The notes: generated from the letters alone by a model not told the origin. A stretch of DNA of 64,000 nucleotides from CAVQWT01 sp963810815 (GCA_963810815.1 CAWEPB010000004.1:496001-560000), one strand, 5' to 3'; shown: positions 21,092 through 29,820, counted from the first letter of the stretch. Numbers and translations are program-made.

Positions 21092-22012
21092 ATGTTCGCC
21101 AATCTGCTGCCGCCGCAGGTCCACGTGTTCGTCCGCGACTGGCTGTCGGCCAACCAGGTGCTGCTGAAGAGCCGCGACGGCCACGTGCTGATCGATTCGG
21201 CCTACGTCCGGCACGTGCCGCTGACGCTGGCGCTGCTGGAAAGCCCGCGCGGGCTCGGCGCCGAGCCGCTGGCGAAGCTCGTCAACACCCACGGCCATTC
21301 CGACCACATCGGCGGCAACGCGGCGATCGCGCGCAAGTACGGCTGCCCCATCGCGGTGCCGCTGGGCGAGGCGAAGGCCATCGAGGAATGGGACCAGCGC
21401 GCGCTGCTGCTCGACTACGCGGGCCAGCGCGCCGACCGCTTCGCCGCCGACGAGGTCGTGCCGCCCGACACCTCGCACGTCTGGGGCGACCTCGAGTGGC
21501 GCGCGCTCGCCGCGCCCGGCCACGACATGGGCGCGCTGGTGTACTGGAACGCGGAGCACCGGATCCTGATCTCGGGCGACGCGCTGTGGGAGCGCGGCTT
21601 CGGCCTGGTGCTGCCGCGGGAGCTCGATCCGGCGGCGCTGCCCGCGACGCGCGCGACCCTGGACCGCATCGCCGCACTGGGCGCGCGCGTCGTCATCCCC
21701 GGGCACGGCGAGCCGTTCACCGGCGTGGCCGCGGCGCTGGAGCGCGCCTACGAGCGCCTCGCGGCGTTCGAGGCGGACCCCGTCCGCGTCGCGCGCTACG
21801 TGGCCAAGGCGCTGCTGTCGTTCACGCTGCTCGACGTCCGGCGGATGTCGCTGACCGAGCTGCCCGAGCACTTCGAAACCGTGGGCATCTACCGCGACCT
21901 CAACACCGCGCTGTTCCGGATGCCGGCCGCCGACATGGCGGCGATGATCGTCGGGGAACTCGAGCGGGCCGGCGCGGTCCGACGGGACGGCGGATTCCTC
22001 GTCCCGAGCTGA
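21092..22012 (+). CDS. MBL-fold metallo-hydrolase
   Basis: A 306-residue protein of the metallo-beta-lactamase fold. The zinc motif is NTHGHSDHIGGN (near residue 70); other ligand strands are APGHDMGALVYW (His near residue 143), LISGDALW (Asp) and VVIPGHGEPF (His near 208). There is no signal peptide, so it is cytoplasmic. The last 90 residues (YERLAAFEADPVRVARYVAK onward) form a helical domain seen in a subgroup of hydrolases acting on small thioesters or quorum signals; the substrate is unknown and it should not be called a lactamase. It starts 2 bases after mfd and is likely on the same transcript. Confidence 0.82.
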   Translation: MFANLLPPQVHVFVRDWLSANQVLLKSRDGHVLIDSAYVRHVPLTLALLESPRGLGAEPLAKLVNTHGHSDHIGGNAAIARKYGCPIAVPLGEAKAIEEWDQRALLLDYAGQRADRFAADEVVPPDTSHVWGDLEWRALAAPGHDMGALVYWNAEHRILISGDALWERGFGLVLPRELDPAALPATRATLDRIAALGARVVIPGHGEPFTGVAAALERAYERLAAFEADPVRVARYVAKALLSFTLLDVRRMSLTELPEHFETVGIYRDLNTALFRMPAADMAAMIVGELERAGAVRRDGGFLVPS

Positions 22013-22225
22013 CGCGGCATGCATCCCGCCCCCGCGGGGATGACGCGCGGGGCGGCTTCGGGAATAATCCCGCGCGGTTCGATGTTCATCACCGGTCGGT
22101 GCCCGATTCGGGCCGGATCTTCCGGACCGCGCCGATCGCCGCACCCCGAAGCAGGAATCCGTTGCGGCACCCACCGGCCATTCGCCGCTGCCCATCCCCA
22201 CCCATCCAGATCCGGAGAATTTCGC

Positions 22226-22684
22226 ATGAAGAAGTCCGCTCGACTCGTCCTCGGCGCCGCAGTGGCGCTCGCCTTCGTCAGCGTCGCGCAGGCGCAGGCG
22301 CCGCGCCCCGACCGCGCCATCAAGTACCGGCAGGGCGTGATGGGCGCGCAGGGCTGGAACCTGGGCCCGCTGGCCGCGATGGTGAAGGGCGACCGTCCGT
22401 ACGACAAGGACCTGTTCCTGCGCAATGCCACCCGCGTCGAGCAGCTGCTGGCGATGTCGTGGGAGGCGTTCGGACCGGGGACCGATGCCGGCGCACCGAC
22501 GAAGGCCAAGCCGGAAATCTGGAAGGAGCCCGCCAAGTTCAAGCAGCACCAGGAGGACACGATGGCCGCCGCGGCCAAGCTGGTCGCCGCCGCCAAAGTC
22601 GGCACGCTGGACGCCGTCAAGGGCCCCTTCGGCGACCTGAACAAGTCCTGCAACAGCTGCCACGACGACTTCCAGAGCAAGTAG
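22226..22684 (+). CDS. cytochrome c' family protein
   Basis: A 152-residue periplasmic heme protein. Signal peptide MKKSARLVLGAAVALAF with cleavage after AQA. The mature part is a four-helix-bundle candidate with the heme site CNSCHDDF only about 10 residues from the C-terminus, the hallmark of cytochrome c'. The N-terminal helix has IKYRQGVMGAQGWN. Cytochromes c' bind NO or CO at a five-coordinate heme and often protect against nitrosative stress; some serve as electron carriers. GGAG lies 8 bases before ATG 22226. It is transcribed alone, convergent with cbpM across a hairpin at 22719-22746. Confidence 0.87.
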   Translation: MKKSARLVLGAAVALAFVSVAQAQAPRPDRAIKYRQGVMGAQGWNLGPLAAMVKGDRPYDKDLFLRNATRVEQLLAMSWEAFGPGTDAGAPTKAKPEIWKEPAKFKQHQEDTMAAAAKLVAAAKVGTLDAVKGPFGDLNKSCNSCHDDFQSK

Positions 22685-22718
22685 TCGTCGCGGCGCCGGC
22701 AACGCGCCAGCGCGATCC

Positions 22719-22746
22719 GACCGCGGCCAGGCTCGCGGCCGTGGTC
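22719..22746. terminator. hairpin between cytochrome c' and cbpM
   Basis: A 10-bp inverted repeat with one G-T pair (22719-22728 with 22737-22746, loop 8) lies between convergent genes and touches the cbpM stop codon. No T-run follows. It may end both transcripts weakly. Confidence 0.45.
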
Positions 22747-23059
22747 AGCCCAGCTGTGCGCGCAGCGCCCGGATTTCCGCTTCGAGCCGCTCGATCCGCT
22801 CGGCGTAGCTCAGCACCACGCTGACGCCGTAAGGATCGAGCTCGAAGTCGTGGCGGATGCGCGACGCCGCCTTCGCCACCACCAGCCACCGGGCCTCGAA
22901 CGTCCACGTCGGCGCCCCGGGATCGCGCGGAACCAGCGCACCGTAGCGAACCAGCTCGCGCAGCTCGCTTTCGGGGAGTCCCGACGCGCGCACCAGCTGC
23001 GTCCAGGTCACCTCGGCAATCGCGTCGAGGTACATCGCGTCTTCGATGGGAGCGACCAT
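22745..23059 (-). CDS. cbpM: chaperone modulatory protein CbpM
   Basis: A 104-residue MerR-like modulator that binds the J domain of CbpA and blocks its co-chaperone and DNA-binding activity. The N-terminal part resembles a winged helix (MYLDAIAEVTWTQLVRASGL, ELRELVRYGALVPRD), and the C-terminal helix is a coiled coil (AERIERLEAEIRALRAQLG). Size and fold match the family. Its ATG overlaps the stop of cbpA (ATGA at 23057-23061), so the two are translationally coupled, as in E. coli. Confidence 0.88.
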   Translation of the reverse strand: MVAPIEDAMYLDAIAEVTWTQLVRASGLPESELRELVRYGALVPRDPGAPTWTFEARWLVVAKAASRIRHDFELDPYGVSVVLSYAERIERLEAEIRALRAQLG

Positions 23060-24003
23060 CAGGTGGCCTCCTGGTCAAAGTGGGCCCGCGGATTGAAGTT
23101 CGAGATCTCGGCGAGCTGCCGGTAGAGCGCGTTCTGCCGATCGTCCAGCACGGTCGGCACTTCGATGCGGACGACCGCATGCAGATGGCCCGCCGCGCCG
23201 GCGCCGCGCGAAACGCCACGGCCCGCCAGGCGCAGCTGCTGCCCGGACCGCGTGCCGGCCGGCACCCTGAGCGCGACGGCGCCGGCGGGCGTGGGCAGCT
23301 GCACCTCGGCGCCCAGGACCGCCTCCCACGGCGCGAGCGGCAGATCGACGTAGAGATCCCTGCCGGACACGCGATACAGCGGATGCCCGGCCACCTCGAT
23401 GTCGAGATAGAGGTCGCCGTCGGGGCCGCCGTTCGCGCCCTTGCCGCCCTTGCCCGGGACGCGCAGCTTCTCGCCGTCGACGACGCCGCGCGGAATGCGC
23501 GTCCTCACGCGATGCGGCACGCGCCGCACGCCGCCGTCCGCGCCCCATTCGAGCACCGACAGTTCGAGGTCGACTTCGGTGCCGTTGAACGCCTGCATGA
23601 ACGAAATGCGCACGACGGCCTCGTAGTCGCTGCCGGCCATCGGGGCGTCCGCGCGACGCGCCCCGCCACGGCCCCGGCGCCCCGCGAGCCCCGCGAACAG
23701 GCTGGACAGGTCGCCCTCGTCGAAGCCGTCCTGCGACTGCCCGAACTGCCGGCCCCAATCGGGATCCGGGCGGAATTCCTGGCCCGGCGCGTGGCTGCCG
23801 AGCTGGTCGTACGCGGCGCGCTTGTCCGGATCCTTGAGCGTTTCGTACGCCTCGGCCATCTCCTTGAACTTCTCCTCGGCGTCCGCTTCCTTGGAGACGT
23901 CGGGGTGATACTTGCGCGCGAGCCGGCGATAGGCCGTCTTGATGTCGTCGGCCGTCGCGTCGCGCTTGATTTCGAGGATCGCGTAATAGTCCTTGTACTT
24001 CAT
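23059..24003 (-). CDS. cbpA: curved DNA-binding protein / DnaJ-type co-chaperone CbpA
   Basis: A 314-residue DnaJ homologue that stimulates DnaK and binds curved DNA. The J domain spans residues 1-70 with the essential HPD in ARKYHPDVSKE. A Gly/Phe-poor linker follows, then two beta-rich C-terminal substrate-binding domains (residues about 125-300) with LELSVLEWG, RTRIPRGVVDGEKLRV and LRVPAGTRSGQQLRLAGRG. It lacks the Cys-rich zinc domain of DnaJ, which defines CbpA. It overlaps cbpM downstream and begins 42 bases after the cytochrome b gene, so a three-gene transcript is possible. Confidence 0.92.
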   Translation of the reverse strand: MKYKDYYAILEIKRDATADDIKTAYRRLARKYHPDVSKEADAEEKFKEMAEAYETLKDPDKRAAYDQLGSHAPGQEFRPDPDWGRQFGQSQDGFDEGDLSSLFAGLAGRRGRGGARRADAPMAGSDYEAVVRISFMQAFNGTEVDLELSVLEWGADGGVRRVPHRVRTRIPRGVVDGEKLRVPGKGGKGANGGPDGDLYLDIEVAGHPLYRVSGRDLYVDLPLAPWEAVLGAEVQLPTPAGAVALRVPAGTRSGQQLRLAGRGVSRGAGAAGHLHAVVRIEVPTVLDDRQNALYRQLAEISNFNPRAHFDQEAT

Positions 24004-24045
24004 TCGACTTCCCCTGCCTGGGCATTGAGCTTCCGATCCTGCGGG

Positions 24046-24810
24046 TCAGAGCTTCTTCACCACCCACCAGACGGCGGCCACCGAGAGGGCCAGCAGTACC
24101 AGCGCCCGCCCCGTCACCGGGCCGGGCTCGGGGGGCGGCGCCGCCGACGCGGGCAGCCGCTTCCTGCCGGTGACCATCGCGCGGATCAGGTTCTCCCTGA
24201 ACGCGACGAGGTAGGTGAGGACGGCGGTCAGATGCACGGCCACCAGCGCGTAGATCCACCACACGTGCCGGCGGTGGAACCAGGTGATCGTCGACGACAG
24301 GTCCCCGGTGACGAACCGGGCGAGCGGTCCCTCGCTGGCGACGTCGTCGTTCGAAAAGAGCCCCGTGACGGCCTGCGTGAACAGCGCGAGCAGCAGCAGC
24401 ACGATACTCCAGCCGCCCAGCGGGTTGTGGCCGACGTGCCATTCCTTCGTGCCCAGCACCATCGAGCGCGCGTAGCGCAGCACCGCGCCCGGGCCGCGGA
24501 CGAAGCTGAAGAAGCGCGCGTGCGGCCCGCCGAAGAAACCCCAGAGCACGCGGAACACCACCAGCGCCAGCACCGCGTAACCGGCGCGCATGTGCCAGTC
24601 GATCCAGTTGCCGCCGACTTTGGCGGTGACGACCAGCGCGACCAGCAGCGCGACGATCGTCCAATGGAAGGCCCGGACCGGCCATTCCCAGACGCGGACG
24701 TCGACGGTGGCCGGGGACGCCGCATCACCGACGGTGGCGGGAGGCCGGGACGGCGTATCGGTGGCGGGGGGGCCGGCCGCGGGTGCGGAGTCCGGATCGT
24801 TGGCGTTCAT
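24046..24810 (-). CDS. cytochrome b561-type membrane protein
   Basis: A 254-residue inner-membrane protein of the cytochrome b561 / Ni,Fe-hydrogenase cytochrome b type. After a Pro/Ala-rich N-terminal tail come WEWPVRAFHWTIVALLVALV (first transmembrane helix, candidate heme His), WIDWHMRAGYAVLALVVFRV, LGGWSIVLLLLALFTQ and HRRHVWWIYALVAVHLTAV, each offering His ligands for two b hemes. A final helix follows residue 230. It passes electrons between the quinone pool and a periplasmic partner. No partner dehydrogenase is adjacent, so its donor is unknown. The hydrophilic N-terminal extension of about 38 residues is unusual. Confidence 0.83.
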   Translation of the reverse strand: MNANDPDSAPAAGPPATDTPSRPPATVGDAASPATVDVRVWEWPVRAFHWTIVALLVALVVTAKVGGNWIDWHMRAGYAVLALVVFRVLWGFFGGPHARFFSFVRGPGAVLRYARSMVLGTKEWHVGHNPLGGWSIVLLLLALFTQAVTGLFSNDDVASEGPLARFVTGDLSSTITWFHRRHVWWIYALVAVHLTAVLTYLVAFRENLIRAMVTGRKRLPASAAPPPEPGPVTGRALVLLALSVAAVWWVVKKL

Positions 24811-24870
24811 CGGCAGGTCCGAGGGCAGGGTGGACGCAGCACCGATGCTAGTGAACGCGCGGGCGCTGCG

Positions 24871-25470
24871 TCAATGCAGCGAGGTGACGAACGTCCGGAT
24901 GCCGGACAGCAGCATCTCGACCGCCAGCGCCGTCAGCACCAGGCCCATCAGCCGCTCGAGCGCCAGCACGCCGTGCTCGCCGACGACGCGCTGCACGCGG
25001 TCGGCGCCGGCGAGCACGACGACGCTGATCGCCATGGTGATCGACACGGCGAGGACCAGCAGGCCCAGCGATTCGGGCGACCGCGACGCGAGCAGCATCA
25101 CCGTGGCCAGCGCCGACGGGCCGGCGATGGCGGGTATCGCCAGCGGCACGATGAAGGGCTCGCCGGCTGCGCCGTCACCGAACACGCCGCCGGGCGCCGG
25201 GAACACCATCTTCAGCGCGATCAGGAACAGGATCACGCCGCCGGCGATCGACACCGAGGTCTCCGACAGGTGCATCAGCGCCAGGAAGGCCTTGCCGCCG
25301 AACAGGAACACCAGCAGCAGCAGGTAGGCGATCAGGCACTCGCGCACCACGACGCGCAGCCGCCGCTCGCGCGGCACCTCGCGCAGCGCCGCGACGACCA
25401 GCGGCACGTTGCCGAACGGGTCGGTGACGAGGATCAGCAGGACGGTCGCGGAGAGGAGTTCGGCGTACAT
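24871..25470 (-). CDS. MarC family integral membrane protein
   Basis: A 199-residue protein with six hydrophobic segments: LLSATVLLILVTDPFGNVPL, CLIAYLLLLVFLFGG, SIAGGVILFLIALKMVF, AIPAIAGPSALATVMLL, LLVLAVSITMAISVVVL and LMGLVLTALAVEMLLSGI. The TDPFGN motif near residue 16 and PLAIPAIAGP identify the MarC/YhgN/SnatA group. Some members were proposed to transport neutral amino acids; the function of most is unsettled and the old link to multiple antibiotic resistance was not upheld. It is probably transcribed alone from a TATACT -10 at 25558-25563 on this strand. Confidence 0.87.
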   Translation of the reverse strand: MYAELLSATVLLILVTDPFGNVPLVVAALREVPRERRLRVVVRECLIAYLLLLVFLFGGKAFLALMHLSETSVSIAGGVILFLIALKMVFPAPGGVFGDGAAGEPFIVPLAIPAIAGPSALATVMLLASRSPESLGLLVLAVSITMAISVVVLAGADRVQRVVGEHGVLALERLMGLVLTALAVEMLLSGIRTFVTSLH

Positions 25471-25557
25471 GGACGATGGCGCGGCACGACCCGGGATCCT
25501 TCACCCGGATCGGCGATGCGGACGGTCGGCGGGGGGCAGGCAGGAGGGTCGGCGCGA

Positions 25558-25563
25558 AGTATA
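25558..25563 (-). promoter_or_regulatory. possible -10 element (TATACT) before the marC-type gene
   Basis: On the reverse strand TATACT matches the consensus at five of six positions, in a short AT-rich spot between two genes. It would start transcription near 25551, 80 bases before the ATG at 25470. No -35 was found. Confidence 0.4.
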
Positions 25564-25605
25564 GCGCGGGGGCCCTCCCGGGACGGCCGGCCGACGTCGC
25601 CGCCG

Positions 25606-26328
25606 TCAGCGCGGCAGCATCGCCGAGAGCAGCGGAAACGCGAACGCCGCGAGCGCGCCGTGCAGGCCGAACGCCAGCCCCGCGAACGCGCCCGCCTCGG
25701 CGTTGACCTGGAACGCGCGCGCGGTGCCGATGCCGTGTGCGGCGACGCCCAGCGCGAAGCCGCGCACGCGCCAGTCGGCGATGCGGCAGGCGTCGAGCAC
25801 GTACTTGCCCAGTGCCGCGCCGATGACGCCGGTGGTGACGGCGAAGACGGCCGCCAGCGCCGGCAGCCCGCCGAGCTTGTCGGCGATGCCCATCGCGATC
25901 GGCGCGGTCACCGACTTCGGCGCCAGCGACAGCAGCGTCGCCGGCGACGCGCCCAGCGCATACGCGAGCGCGATCGCGGTGCCCAGCGCCACCAGCGATC
26001 CGGCGACCAGTCCGCCCGCGATGGGCAGCGCCAGGCGGCGCACGTCGTCCCAGGCGCGCGCCAGCGGCACCGCCAGCGCGACGACCGCGGGTCCCAGCAG
26101 GAAGTGGACGAACTGCGCGCCGTCGAAGTAGGTGCGGTAGTCGGTGCCGGTCGCCGCCAGCACGCCGACGATCAGCGCCACCGCGATGAGCACGGGATTG
26201 GCGAGCGGCGCGAAGCCCGCGCGGGTGTACACCGCGTAGCCCGACTGGTACGCGACCAGGGTCAGCGTCAGGCCCAGCAGCGGGCTGGCCGCGAGGTAGA
26301 CCCACAGGTCGGTGAAGGCCGGCGTCAT
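25606..26328 (-). CDS. lrgB: LrgB family protein (CidB/LrgB, antiholin or pyruvate transport)
   Basis: A 240-residue membrane protein with multiple hydrophobic segments and the LrgB family signatures: FVHFLLGPAVVALAVPL, LAPKSVTAPIAMGIADKLGG and VAAHGIGTARAFQ. LrgB works with LrgA; the pair was first described as controlling murein hydrolase activity, and related pairs transport pyruvate or glycolate. ATG 26328 overlaps the stop of the upstream lrgA (ATGA), indicating coupled translation. A longer open frame runs upstream but lies inside lrgA. Confidence 0.88.
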   Translation of the reverse strand: MTPAFTDLWVYLAASPLLGLTLTLVAYQSGYAVYTRAGFAPLANPVLIAVALIVGVLAATGTDYRTYFDGAQFVHFLLGPAVVALAVPLARAWDDVRRLALPIAGGLVAGSLVALGTAIALAYALGASPATLLSLAPKSVTAPIAMGIADKLGGLPALAAVFAVTTGVIGAALGKYVLDACRIADWRVRGFALGVAAHGIGTARAFQVNAEAGAFAGLAFGLHGALAAFAFPLLSAMLPR

Positions 26329-26741
26329 CGCGCGGCCTCCGGCGGGTCGGATTTCGCTTCCCGCGGCATCAGCGCGCGCATCGTCAGCGCGGCGGCGGCG
26401 ATGGCGGCGACGGTGCTGACCAGCAGCGCGACGGCGATCGCCAGCCACTCGTCGGCGAGGCGCGATGCGTGCAGCATGACGCCGACGCCGGCCGGCACGA
26501 ACAGCAGCGACAGGTGCTTCAGCAGCCCGTCGGCGGCGACGGCCAGGCCCGCCGGCTCGGTCGGCTCAGGTGGCTCGTGCGACGCGGCGCCGGCACGCGC
26601 GGCGCGCCAGCGCAGCCACGCGAACAGCAGGACCATCCCGACCACCGGCCCGGGCACCGGCGCGCCGGTCGCGCGGACGAGCACCTCGCCGATGCACTGG
26701 AACACCAGCAGCCAGGTGAGGCCGGTCAGCAGCGGGCTCAC
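26325..26741 (-). CDS. lrgA: CidA/LrgA family protein
   Basis: A 138-residue holin-like membrane protein with four hydrophobic segments: GLTWLLVFQCIGEVLVR, PGPVVGMVLLFAWLRW, LSLLFVPAGVGVMLHA and LAIAVALLVSTVAAIAAAAL. The P-G-x-V-x-G-M-x-L-L and LFVPAGVGVM motifs are those of CidA/LrgA. It is translated just before lrgB, with a 4-base overlap. The internal loop (residues 47-65) is rich in Glu, Pro and His, longer than usual. Confidence 0.85.
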   Translation of the reverse strand: MSPLLTGLTWLLVFQCIGEVLVRATGAPVPGPVVGMVLLFAWLRWRAARAGAASHEPPEPTEPAGLAVAADGLLKHLSLLFVPAGVGVMLHASRLADEWLAIAVALLVSTVAAIAAAALTMRALMPREAKSDPPEAAR

Positions 26742-26808
26742 CGGACTACCTTCGTGCTGCGCACTCCGGTATTCGACCTTGGGACGGCCCGGCGGGCTCC
26801 TGGCGCGC

Positions 26809-27876
26809 TCATCCGCGGATCCGGTACGACCGGTGGATCCGCGCGTCGCGGAAATCCTCCGGCTGCGTGCGCGCGGTGATGTCCTCGACCGCGGGGTCGG
26901 CGGCGAGGCGCGGGTCCGGGACGAAGCTCCGGAGGTTGGTCGAGAAGTAGAGCTCGCCGTCCCGCGCCAGCAGGCCCCGCGCGGCCATGATCATCGCCGC
27001 GTGGTCGCGCTGGACGTCGAGCACGTCGCTCATCGCCTTCGAATTGGAGAACGCCGGCGGGTCGAGGACGATCAGGTCCCAGCGCCGCCCCTCCTCCGCC
27101 GCCTGCGGCAGCCACGCCAGCACGTCGGCGCGCACGCGGACGTGCCGCGCCGGATCGAGCCCGTTGCGGGCGAAATTGCGGCCGGCCCAGTCGAGGTAGG
27201 TGTTGGACAGGTCGACCGTGTCCGACCCGATCGCGCCGCCGGCGGCAGCGTAGACGGTGAAACTGCCGGTGTAGGCGAAGAGGTTCAGCATCCGCCGCCC
27301 CGCCGCGCGCTCGCGCACCAGCGCCCGCAGAGCGCGATGATCGAGGAAGAGCCCGGTGTCGAGATACGAGTCGAGATCGACCTCGAAGCGCAGGCCCGAC
27401 TCGACCACGACGAACGGCCGCGCCGCGCGGCCGGTCTTCACGTGCTGCTCGCGGCCGTGGCGCCGGACGCGCTGCTTGAACACGATGGCGCGCTCCGGCA
27501 ACTCGAGCGTGGACGCGACCGTCGCGTGCACCGCGGTGCGCCACGCCGCCGCGTCGGCGTCGTCCTGCTGCCAGCCGGTCTCGATTTCCTGCAGGTGGAC
27601 GCGCGTGCCCACCGCCGGATCCTCGGCCACGTACACGTCGATGGCCAGCGGAAATTCGGGCAGGTCGCGGTGGTAGACGCGGTACGCGCCGTAGTCGCGC
27701 CGGCGCGCCCAGCGCCCCCAGTGCGCGCGGTTCTTGGCGAGCCGGTTGGCGAACGCGGCCAGCGCCGCCGGCTGCACGCCGGCGCGGGCGCCGTCGCCGG
27801 CACCGGCACGAGCGCCGTCCCGGTCGCCCCGGGGTGTCCCGGCGGCGGGTTTGCGCGACGCGCGCGACGTGGTCAT
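26809..27876 (-). CDS. class I SAM-dependent methyltransferase (RlmI/RlmK-like)
   Basis: A 355-residue enzyme. The N-terminal 140 residues (AFANRLAKNRAHWGRWARR, YRVYHRDLPEFPLAIDVYV) resemble the extension of the 23S rRNA methyltransferases RlmKL/RlmI. The catalytic domain has FVVVESGLRFEVDLDSYLDT, GLFLDHRALR, motif I LNLFAYTGSFTVYAA, the acidic SDTVDLSN and motif IV LIVLDPPAFSNSK. The DPPAFSN motif fits modification of a base amino or carbon atom in rRNA; cytoplasmic. It probably corresponds to the C-terminal half of RlmKL (m7G2069), but that is inference. Its ATG (27876) overlaps the stop of the upstream gamma-glutamyltransferase gene. The first 30 residues are basic and of low complexity. 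Confidence 0.8.
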   Translation of the reverse strand: MTTSRASRKPAAGTPRGDRDGARAGAGDGARAGVQPAALAAFANRLAKNRAHWGRWARRRDYGAYRVYHRDLPEFPLAIDVYVAEDPAVGTRVHLQEIETGWQQDDADAAAWRTAVHATVASTLELPERAIVFKQRVRRHGREQHVKTGRAARPFVVVESGLRFEVDLDSYLDTGLFLDHRALRALVRERAAGRRMLNLFAYTGSFTVYAAAGGAIGSDTVDLSNTYLDWAGRNFARNGLDPARHVRVRADVLAWLPQAAEEGRRWDLIVLDPPAFSNSKAMSDVLDVQRDHAAMIMAARGLLARDGELYFSTNLRSFVPDPRLAADPAVEDITARTQPEDFRDARIHRSYRIRG

Positions 27877-29657
27877 TCGCCGCGCACCGTGCCTTCGCGC
27901 CGCGGGTCGGCGCCGCCGATCCAGCCCTGCGGCGTCCGCACGATGACCTGCGTCCCGCTGGTCCGCTCGACCACCTGCACGTCGTGGCCCAGCGCGGCGA
28001 GCTTCGGCGCCAGCCCCGCGACGGCGGTGCCGCGCTCGAGCTCGGTCGGCCCGTTGGTGCTGCCGAAATTGGGCAGCGCGACGGCCGCCTGCGGGTCGAG
28101 TTTCCAGTCCACGACACCGAGCAGCGCCTTGGCAACGAAATTGATGATGTTGGCGCCGAGCGCCGACCCCGCGACCATGAACACTCGGCCGTTGCGGTCG
28201 TAGACGACGGTCGGCGCCATCGACGAGCGCGGGCGCTTGCCCGGCTCGATGCGGTTGGCGACGGGCCGGCCGTCGACCTCGGGCGCGAACGAGAAATCGG
28301 TCATCTGGTTGTTGAGCAGGAAGCCGCCGGCGGTCATCTGCCGGCTGCCGAACGCGTCCTCGATCGAGGTGGTCATCGCCACCGCGTTGCCGTCGCGGTC
28401 GACGACCGACAGGTGCGAGGTCGACGGCAGCTCGATGGCGTCGGCGGCGGTCGCGGCCTGCCGGCGCCGCGCGGGCATCCGCTCCGGCGGGTCGCCGGGA
28501 CTCGCGCGGCCGAGCGTCGACCGCGGCGAGATCAGCGCGCCGCGCGCCGCGAGGTAGGCGGGGTCGAGCAGTCCCGCCGGCGGCGGCGCGAACGCCGGGT
28601 CGGCGATGTACGCGCCGCGGTCGGCGAAGGCGAGGCGCCCGGCCTCGCTCATGAAATGCACGCTCCAGAACGACGCCGGCCCCATCGCCGCGACGTCGAA
28701 CGGCTCGAGGAACGCGAGCATCTGCAGCAGCGTGACGCCGCCCGACGACGGCGGCGGCATCCCGCACACGCGATAGCCGCGGTACGCGCCGCAGACCGGC
28801 TCGCGCACCACCACCCGGTACGCGGCGAGATCGGCGAGCGTGAGGTCGCCGCGGGTGGTCGGGTGCAGGTTCGCGGTGTCGACCACGTCCTGCGCGATCT
28901 CGCCCTCGTAGAACGCCTTCGCCCCTCCGGCGGCGATGGCCGCCAGCGTCCGCGCGAACGCCGGGTTCTTCAGCACGTGGCCGACCGGATGCGGCCGGCC
29001 CGGTCCGGCGTAGAAGTAGGCGTGCGCGCGCGGCCCGTCGAGCAGCCTTTCGGCGGCGAGCAGCGCGTGCAGCCGCGGCGACACCGCGAAGCCGTTGCGG
29101 GACAGTGCGATCGCCGGTGCGAAGAGCTCGGCCCAGGGCAGCCGCCCGTGCGCGCGGTGCACCGCCTCGAGCAGCGCGACGGTGCCGGGCACGCCGACCG
29201 AATGGCCGCCGATGACCGCGTCGCGGAAGGCGAGTGGCTTCCCGTCGCGGTCGAGGAAGCGGCCGGGCGTCGCCGCCGCCGGCGCCGTTTCGCGCCCGTC
29301 GTAGGCGATCAGGCGGTGCCGCTTCGCGTCGTGGACCAGCATGAACGCCCCGCCGCCGATGCCGGAGCTTTGCGGCTCGACCAGGTTCAGCACCAGCTGC
29401 GCGGCGATCGCCGCGTCGACCGCGCTGCCGCCGCGCGCGAGGATCGCGTAGCCCGCGTCCACCGCGTGCGGGTTCGCCGCGGCGATCATGAATCGGCGCG
29501 CCGTGACCGGCGCCCGGTCGGTTCGGCCGGACGCGCCCTCGGGGACGTTCGGCGCGGGCGCCTGCGCGAACGCGCCGGGCGCCAGGCCCACGGCCGCGAA
29601 GGCTGCAGCGACCGCGACGGCGACGGCAACAACGACGGATCGAACGGCGCCGCGCAT
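27873..29657 (-). CDS. ggt: gamma-glutamyltransferase
   Basis: A 594-residue periplasmic enzyme that hydrolyses or transfers the gamma-glutamyl group of glutathione. A signal peptide (VVVAVAVAVAAAFAAVGLAP, cleavage after AFA) precedes the large-subunit signature MIAAANPHAVDAG and LNLVEPQSSGIGGGAFML. The autoprocessing and catalytic Thr is in LPSTSHLSVVDRDGNAVA, the start of the small subunit. Small-subunit motifs GGFLLNNQMTDFSF and PGKRPRSSMAPT (substrate loop) are also clear. The start at 29657 is chosen over 29687 and 29762 because it gives a standard leader. It overlaps the methyltransferase gene by 4 bases. It is divergent from the Nfn-Kor block. Confidence 0.93.
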   Translation of the reverse strand: MRGAVRSVVVAVAVAVAAAFAAVGLAPGAFAQAPAPNVPEGASGRTDRAPVTARRFMIAAANPHAVDAGYAILARGGSAVDAAIAAQLVLNLVEPQSSGIGGGAFMLVHDAKRHRLIAYDGRETAPAAATPGRFLDRDGKPLAFRDAVIGGHSVGVPGTVALLEAVHRAHGRLPWAELFAPAIALSRNGFAVSPRLHALLAAERLLDGPRAHAYFYAGPGRPHPVGHVLKNPAFARTLAAIAAGGAKAFYEGEIAQDVVDTANLHPTTRGDLTLADLAAYRVVVREPVCGAYRGYRVCGMPPPSSGGVTLLQMLAFLEPFDVAAMGPASFWSVHFMSEAGRLAFADRGAYIADPAFAPPPAGLLDPAYLAARGALISPRSTLGRASPGDPPERMPARRRQAATAADAIELPSTSHLSVVDRDGNAVAMTTSIEDAFGSRQMTAGGFLLNNQMTDFSFAPEVDGRPVANRIEPGKRPRSSMAPTVVYDRNGRVFMVAGSALGANIINFVAKALLGVVDWKLDPQAAVALPNFGSTNGPTELERGTAVAGLAPKLAALGHDVQVVERTSGTQVIVRTPQGWIGGADPRREGTVRGE

Positions 29658-29806
29658 GCATCCACCCGGGACAGGGAACGGCGCCATTCTAGCCGAGCGC
29701 CCCGCACGCCCTCGTCGCGGACGCCGCTGCCGACCGCCGGCGTTCCATGCCTCGCCGCGCATGCGCGAGCGGCACGCCCGGCCAGCGGCGGAAAACCGGC
29801 AAAAAT

Positions 29807-29820
29807 GTGACGCAGATCAA
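29807..29820 (+). promoter_or_regulatory. possible FNR/Anr (or CRP) box before the Nfn-Kor operon
   Basis: GTGAC-GCAG-ATCAA fits TTGAC-N4-ATCAA with one mismatch. Shifted by one base, TGTGA-N6-TCAAA also fits a CRP site with one mismatch, so the family cannot be told apart by eye. A TAGCAT -10 candidate at 29862-29867 would place the centre (29813.5) at -61.5, the class I activator position. Confidence 0.4.
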
